Below are positions 57,960 through 64,000 of a stretch of DNA of 64,000 nt, in pieces. The stretch spans positions 202,959,001 to 203,023,000 of the forward strand of contig NC_092336.1 of assembly GCF_046630445.1 (NCBI RefSeq), in the 5' to 3' direction. A program made the translations under genes and the position numbers. How positions within the stretch are numbered: the stretch's first letter is position 1; the number at the start of each line of letters is the position of its first letter. Source of the stretch: Rutidosis leptorrhynchoides. Taxonomy: Eukaryota; Streptophyta; Magnoliopsida; Asterales; Asteraceae. Below the pieces are notes generated by a model that did not search any database, was not told the DNA's origin, and saw only the letters and a program-made list of their open reading frames with translations.

Positions 57960-58366
57960 AATGTCATCAAAGTAAACAACCACAAACTGCCCAATAAGTG
58001 GCCTGAGCACTTCATTCATAAGTCTCATGAATGAGCTGGGTGCATTGGATAAACCAAAAGGCATAACTAACCACTCAAATAACCCACCTTTGATCTTGAA
58101 AGTTGTCTTCCATTCATCACCTTCTTTCATTCGAATCTGATGACACCCACTTCTAAGATCAACTTTGGAGAATACACAAGAACCATGCAGCTCATCCAGC
58201 ATATCATCTAATCTTGGTATGGGATACATATACTTGATGGTGATGTTGATAATAGCTCTGTTGTCTACACACATTCTCATGGAACCATCAAAGCTTGTAC
58301 TGAACAAGGACTCATGTTGGTTCTAACATAACCCTTTGCAACCAGCTCATTAACTTGCATTTCTAA
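57960..58366 (-). pseudogene. Host A reverse transcriptase, N-part
   Basis: On the minus strand: [80 protein letters not shown] and [11 protein letters not shown], which is cut by the Tekay-like element. The catalytic DD is present. The continuation is at 37900 and below. Confidence 0.85.
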
Positions 58367-59186
58367 TTATTTTGATTCATGAGGAGAACATCGATAAGCT
58401 TCTCTATTAGGAAGAACAGATTCAGGTACAAGATCAATTTGATGTTCAATACCCGTGATTGGTGGTAAACCAGCAGGTAATTCAGTTGGGAACACATCAG
58501 TAAATTCAGATAACAATGGTTTTACCCGAGCAGGTACTTCATCATGCTGGTTCAACTCATCACTCTCAACCAGTAGTAACAAGTAAGCACCATTACCACC
58601 CTTTAACTCAGTATCAACTTCAGCTTGAGTCATAAACAAAGTCTTATCATTCTTTGTAGTAGGGTCAAATCTAGGTATTTCACCAGGCTTTAAAGAAGTG
58701 AGGGTGATCTTTTTACCCTTCGCATACAGTGAGCAAGTATCTTGGTGTCCATTATGATAGACATACTTATCAAATAACCAAGGTCTACAGAGCAACAAAT
58801 GAAAAGCATCCATAGGAATAACATCACAAGTACTCTCATCATGGTACACACTACCAATAGAAAATAGAACAGTAACTTGGCGAGTGACCTTTACCTCATT
58901 GGCTTGGTTAAGCCATTGAAGTTTGGAGGGATGAGGATGCTACTTTGTAACCAGCTCAAGCTTTTCCACCATGTGAGCAGATGCTGCATTAGCACAACTG
59001 CCACTATTAATAATCAGGCTGCATACTTTGCCTTTGACTGTGCACCTTGAATGAAAGATGTTTTCACGCTGGCTCTTATCTTCAATAGCTTTTACTTAGT
59101 GCATTACTCTCTGAATCATCAAAAACTCTCCAATATCAGCAGCAACAAACTCTTCATTATCAAATTCATCATATTCTGGTTCAGTT
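58367..59186 (-). pseudogene. Host A protease and linker
   Basis: Minus-strand translation gives VKGKVCSLIINSGSCANAAS, where the expected catalytic DSG reads NSG (Asp to Asn, codon at 59006-59008). A stop follows, then VTRQVTVLFSIGSVYHDEST, CRPWLFDK, and the pol linker FTDVFPTELPAGLPPITGIE with HQIDLVPES. Both the active-site change and stops indicate inactivity. Confidence 0.78.
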
Positions 59187-60217
59187 TCAAAACCCTTTTT
59201 CCAAATCTTCAACCTCCTTTAGCATAAGAGCACGCTGGTTAGGACATTGAGCTTGAAAATGCCCAAATCCATAGCACTTGAAGCATTTCCTTCTATCATC
59301 TTTAGGACTACCAGCTACAACATTTTCTTTACCTTTAAATGCTTTTGATTCTGCCTCGCCATGCTTAGGCAGCATTGAGGATTTGCCCTTCATAGGCAGC
59401 ACTGTTGGTTTGGAATAAGACTTAAAATTATTTTTCTTTTTCGCCTGTCTCTCTACTTAAATAGCCAGCTTGCAAGCACTCTCAAAAGTCTATAAAGGTT
59501 GCATTTCAACTTGATCAGCAATAGAAGCATTCAAGCCTCCAACGAATCTTGCTATAGTGTATTCTTCAGCTTCTTTGACATTGGTACGAATCTTAAGCTG
59601 CTCAAAATCTCTAATGTAATCATAAACATTCATGTTGCCTTGCTTTAGTGTATTCATCTGTATATACAGATCTTATTTGTAAGCTTGTGGAACAAATCGT
59701 TCTACATACACTCTTTTTATTTTGACCATGTTTTAATTGTCTTCTTCCCTTCATACTGCCTTTCCTTTTTCCATATTGTCATACCACATTAAAGCATACA
59801 TCTTTAGCCTGATTACAGCAACTTTCATGCCTTTTTATCATCATAGCCTTTAACCTTCATAATTCGATCCATGGTCTAAACCCATTCATAGTAATCTTCA
59901 GGATTAGAAGACCCTTCAAACTCAGGTGGATCTATCTTGATATCTTTCAAATCATCAGCTTGTTTCCAATGCCTTCTTCTTCATTGTGAAGAAGCATGAG
60001 ATCCATCAGTAGATCCATGGCTACCATCTTCAGATTCAGTACTAGAAGATACAAGGGTTATATCTCCATTTTTAGATCTAGCTCCATTTCTTCTTGCTAC
60101 ACCATCTTCCAACAATTTAACCATTCTTAACATCTGATGTTGCAGAGCTTCAATAGCTCTATCTCTTCGAAGATTATGAGCTTCAACAAGAGTCATATTT
60201 CTAGGAATCTCAGCCAT
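59187..60217 (-). pseudogene. Host A Gag
   Basis: ATG at 60217 begins MAEIPRNMTLVEAHNLRRDR with a Ser/Glu-rich stretch, then a stop near 59981. Broken frames follow with IDPPEFEGSSNPEDYYEWVQ and MNVYDYIRDFEQLKIRT. The zinc knuckle CFKCYGFGHFQAQC lies at about 59240-59282. Multiple stops and shifts are present. The order gag-protease-RT-RNase H-integrase is preserved across the nested insertion. Confidence 0.8.
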
Positions 60218-60945
60218 TTCAAATCCGAAGAAGGAAGACTGAAGCGGAGGAGCAGAAAGATTTTGGGTTTCTCAATGGATTTTGTTTATTTAAAGTCTAG
60301 AGTCGCAAGGGCATAATCTGACAATTGAGAATTACGAGGAAAAAGTGACTGATTCTAGAGTAGATAGTATGAAGGCCCTCATTGATGATCGCCTATAAAA
60401 CATTTATTTTCTTTTAAATGGTACAACATCTTTTTTCTTACCATTTACTAAAAGGAAAGTAGCTTGATTGGTTCGAATCAACCAGAAGAAAGGTCCATGT
60501 AGAGAAGCATCGAGAAATGTTATTGACATTGATCATACGGCTTAGAGGAATTCCTCTCTCTACTTTTAGACCAGTAGCATGGAGTCCTCTAGTTGACTTT
60601 TAACACTCTCTTGATACGATAAGGAGAGTAAGCCCTCTTTCAACACTTATCCTCATTCATTGTAAAATTACCCTTATCTCTTCTCTGATTGTCGTGTTCC
60701 CCTGGGCGAAAGAGAAATATTTGTACCAAGCCAAACCGTAGTGAGATTTATGAGAACTTAAATGAACACCATGGGGAGCTACACCTGCGGTTATGGTTAC
60801 GGAAATAAGATAAAGTCAGGAACCATCAGTTACCTTTTGAATCAAAGTATCGAACAGATCTGGAAATAAGCTTTTCAGCTCAAAAATAGAGTATGAACTA
60901 AAATAATAATAAAAATGATAAGAAAGCTTCAGATTAGCAACCTAA
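60218..60945 (-). other. Host A untranslated leader
   Basis: Lies between PBS and gag. No reading frame or repeat stands out. Confidence 0.6.
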
Positions 60946-60957
60946 GCTCTGATACCA
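60946..60957 (-). promoter_or_regulatory. Host A primer-binding site (initiator tRNA-Met)
   Basis: GCTCTGATACCA is TGGTATCAGAGC on the element strand, three bases from the LTR end. Confidence 0.88.
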
Positions 60958-60960
60958 CTT

Positions 60961-61154
60961 TGATGCATAATTATGACTTTAAAAATGCAATTTAGAACAA
61001 ACTTTCTTCACCCAACATATCTGAATAGAAAACCCCACAAAGTGTAATAGTAACAGCCCAAAAACAGAGTATAAACTCTGAAAATAAGAACACAAAGGAT
61101 AAAGAATCTAAACTCCAAATTGATAAAGATACCACCACAATCAAAGATCTAGAA
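60961..61154 (-). repeat. Host A 5' LTR remnant
   Basis: Begins TGATGCATAATTATGAC next to the PBS and is cut after about 194 bases by LTR-Y. The remainder is outside the window or lost. Confidence 0.65.
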
Positions 61155-64000
61155 TGAAAGGACCCGTTCATATACATTATAAACGATTCACAATAGTTGA
61201 TTACATCACGAGGTATTTGACCTCTATATGATACATTTTACAAACATTGCATTCGTTTTTAAAAGACAAACTTTCTTTACAACAAAAATTGATGGTATGC
61301 ACACCATTTCATAATACATCCAACTATAATTGACTTAATAATAATCTTGATGAACTCAATGACTTGAATGCAACGTCTTTCAAAATATGCCATGAATGAC
61401 TCCAAGTAATATCCTTAAAATGAGTTAATGCACAGCGGAAGATTTCTTTAATACCTGAGAATAAACATGCTTTAAAGTGTCAACCAAAAAGTTGGTGAGT
61501 TCATAGGTTTATCATAACAATCATTTCAATATATTAATATACCACAAGATTTCCGTTTATAAATATATGTACACTCGCAAGTGTATAAAAGTATTCTATA
61601 AGTTGTAGGCACCCGGTAACAAGCCTTAACGTTCATGTTTTACTCTCTGAAGTACACCAGATCAGGTATGTTTAAAATAACTTCGAAGTACTAAAACATC
61701 CCATAATCAGGATGGGGTTTGTCAGGCCCAATAGATCTATCTTTATGATTCGCGCCTACCGTACATAGACAAGTAGTTTAATGTTACCAAGCTAAGGGTA
61801 TATTTTTGGTTTAAACCCACGTAGAATTAGTTTTAGTACTTGTACCTATTTCGTAAAATATTTATAAAAACAGCGCATGTATTCTCAGTCCCAAAAATAT
61901 ATATAAAAGGGAGCAAATGAAACTCACCATACTGTATTTCGTAGTAAAAATACATATAACGTCATTTAACAAGTGCAAGGTTGGCCTCGGATTCACGAAC
62001 CTATATTAATTATATATATTTATATGTTGGTCAATATTTGTCTAACAATTTTTGGTCAAGTTATAGTGTACCACAATCCTAATGCTCGAGACTAATATGA
62101 AAAAGTCAACAAAAGTCAACTTGACCCAAAATGACTTCTAAAATTTATACGTGTTTATTATATAACTTAACTATAGTCATTTTATATATTTAAATATATT
62201 TATTAGATTTTATAATAATAAAAGTCATTTATTAATAAAAATTTATATTAACGTTTATATATGATAAAATATACTTTTATATATCTTAAGTAGTAAAATT
62301 TATAAAGTTCACTTAATATCTTAAAACTATAGTGGTAAGTGTTATTAATGTAATTATATTACGCGTGGTGAAAAATATCTTTGTATCCCCTATTTATTTG
62401 ATAAAATAATATTGATCATAATAATAATAAGTAAAAGTTGTATTATTTTGTAATAATAATTATTATTATTCTATAAAAAAAATAACAATATTTATATTTA
62501 CTAAAAATGTTATTAAGATAAAATGATAATACTAACATAATAGTAATAATGATATTTTATAATAACAATGATATTTCTATTAAAATAATAACGACGATAG
62601 TAATAATAATCATTTTAACAATAATACTAAAATTCAGTTGACTATAACTTCAAATCCGTTCATCGAAACCATTCGATATCTAAATGAAAAGTTCTTAATT
62701 TTTCGCTAGCTTTCCAATGACATGCATATCATATACCCTATCTCAGTAGCATATGTATCTAATTCAGGATTCAACAAACCTATCTAAGGACAATATCGAA
62801 TGTACAAGCATGCATAATCCTATATACTCGAGCACTAGTCAGGGATACACTATTGATATATAAAAGTTAAGTTATGAGTGCTCACGTATCAATATTGAGA
62901 TTCAATATTGCCGGAAAGTACGTAGACGCAACGGAGATGATAAACACTAGATTGACCTCACGAGCATACCCATGAACCATACCCATCACTTCCATAGCTA
63001 TAACCCATAATTTCCTTAGCTTCGACTCATTCAAAAAACTATTTTGAAATCACTCGGACATCACTCCGTCGTAATATTTTATGTATACTAATAATATCTT
63101 GAAATAATACAGAGCAAATATATATATATATATATATATGTAAATCGATTGAGAGAGTTTAGAGAAATATATTTTCAAGTTTCTATGAAATAATGAAACC
63201 TATTGAATTCTATTTATAATAGATTTTTGAATTATTAAAGTGAATTATTAAAGTATGAATTATTAAAGTAAATTATTAAAGTATGAATTATTAAAGTGAA
63301 TTATTAAAGTATGAATTATTAAAGTGAATTATTAAAGTATGAATTATTAAAGTGAATTATTAAAGTATGAATTATTAAAGTGAATTATTAAAGTATGAAT
63401 TATTAAAGTGAATTATTAAAGTTAAAGTAAAGTAAAAGTAAAGTAAATGTAAAGTTAAAGTATAGTAAAAGTATAAAAACTATGTATGTATAATACGCGT
63501 ATAAATATATATAATATTAATTTAAATCGTTATATATATTTAATGAAATAAAATATAAATATCGTTATATTTATTATACTGGTTAAGTAATGAGTTGTCA
63601 AAAGTGATTCTAGATATTTATAAAAGTTTAATAATAAAGTTTTTTTTTAAACTGAAAACGTTTTTGTATGTTTGAAAATAGATTAATAGAATATTATGGA
63701 AACCAATTCTCCACTAGCTTTTGTCTAACTTTCGTAAATGACACTTTTTATTTTTATTTATAAATAGCTTTACAAATTATTCTGAATATCGTTAAGAGGA
63801 ATAGATTTCTCAAATCATAGTGGACCTCTCAACAGAGACTTGTAATCATAATTCAATGTTTCTGATAATTCAATCATTTAATATATATTTTTTTAATTTC
63901 GTCGATAATCATATTGAAACAAATACGTTCATATAAAGCATTATACTTTTAAATACTTTGTTGACATTTTCAATTTATAACATATACACATATACATACA
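61155..64000 (-). repeat. LTR-Y, relative of LARD-1 LTR, runs off the window
   Basis: Starts TGAAAGGACCCGTTCATATA and then follows the LARD-1 LTR closely (GATTCACAATAGTTGATTAC; GACCTCTATATGATACATTT; GCACAGCGGAAGATTTC; GCGCATGTATTCTCAG). Beyond about 62040 it diverges. No tRNA-like unit with a B box is seen. Whether it is a solo LTR or part of an element cannot be told from this window. Confidence 0.8.
63227..63420. repeat. Minisatellite in LTR-Y
   Basis: About 14 copies of GAATTATTAAAG, joined alternately by T and TAT (28-base higher-order unit), then an AAAGT-rich run to about 63470. Confidence 0.9.

Overview
The window looks like repeat-dominated, AT-rich nuclear DNA of a eudicot plant. 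All recognisable coding sequence belongs to plant transposable elements: Ty3/Gypsy LTR retrotransposons, one Mutator-like DNA transposon (MULE) and a LINE fragment. The initiator-tRNA-Met primer sites (TGGTATCAGAGC) and Tekay-like chromovirus proteins fit a plant. Asteraceae is only a guess. I found no host protein gene I could defend, and most short open frames are shadows of microsatellites or LTRs.

Layout. (1) 1-16283: an old solo LTR ('LTR-X') is interrupted at 170-14136 by a minus-strand, pol-less LARD-type element ('LARD-1', target duplication ATCAC). The left LTR of LARD-1 carries a further solo LTR at 2800-5615 (duplication AAAAC). (2) 16284-22067: AT-rich spacer with microsatellites, a LINE 3' fragment and two fold-back elements that carry telomere-like repeats and sit in (TA)n. 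(3) 22068-36225: a decayed MULE with long terminal inverted repeats and a MuDR-type transposase pseudogene. A young plus-strand LARD ('LARD-2', 25402-35024, duplication CCAAC) splits it two codons before its stop. (4) 36226-61154: a decayed minus-strand chromovirus ('host A') is split inside its reverse transcriptase by a plus-strand Tekay-like element (37906-57954, duplication ACTAG). The 5' LTR of that element is split in turn by a gag-only TR-GAG element (39304-47608, duplication CATCA). (5) 61155-64000: an LTR ('LTR-Y') that cuts host A's LTR and runs off the window.

How the parts relate. LARD-1, LARD-2, the solo LTR, the Tekay-like element and LTR-Y share conserved LTR blocks. The LARDs also keep a decayed small ORF that resembles an extra ORF lying 5' of gag in the Tekay-like element. 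This suggests, but does not prove, that a Tekay-like autonomous partner mobilised the LARDs.

Two signals go beyond routine repeat annotation. First, the TR-GAG element carries an array of paired hairpins with a near-invariant loop (CGTGTAGTTC) and stems that change on both sides together. Several pairs are closed by a third, also covarying stem, giving three-way junctions. They occur both in the LTRs and downstream of gag. Second, the LARD-type LTRs contain a tRNA-like unit in the sense direction, with A box, perfect B box and a T5 run, i.e. a candidate internal RNA polymerase III transcription unit.
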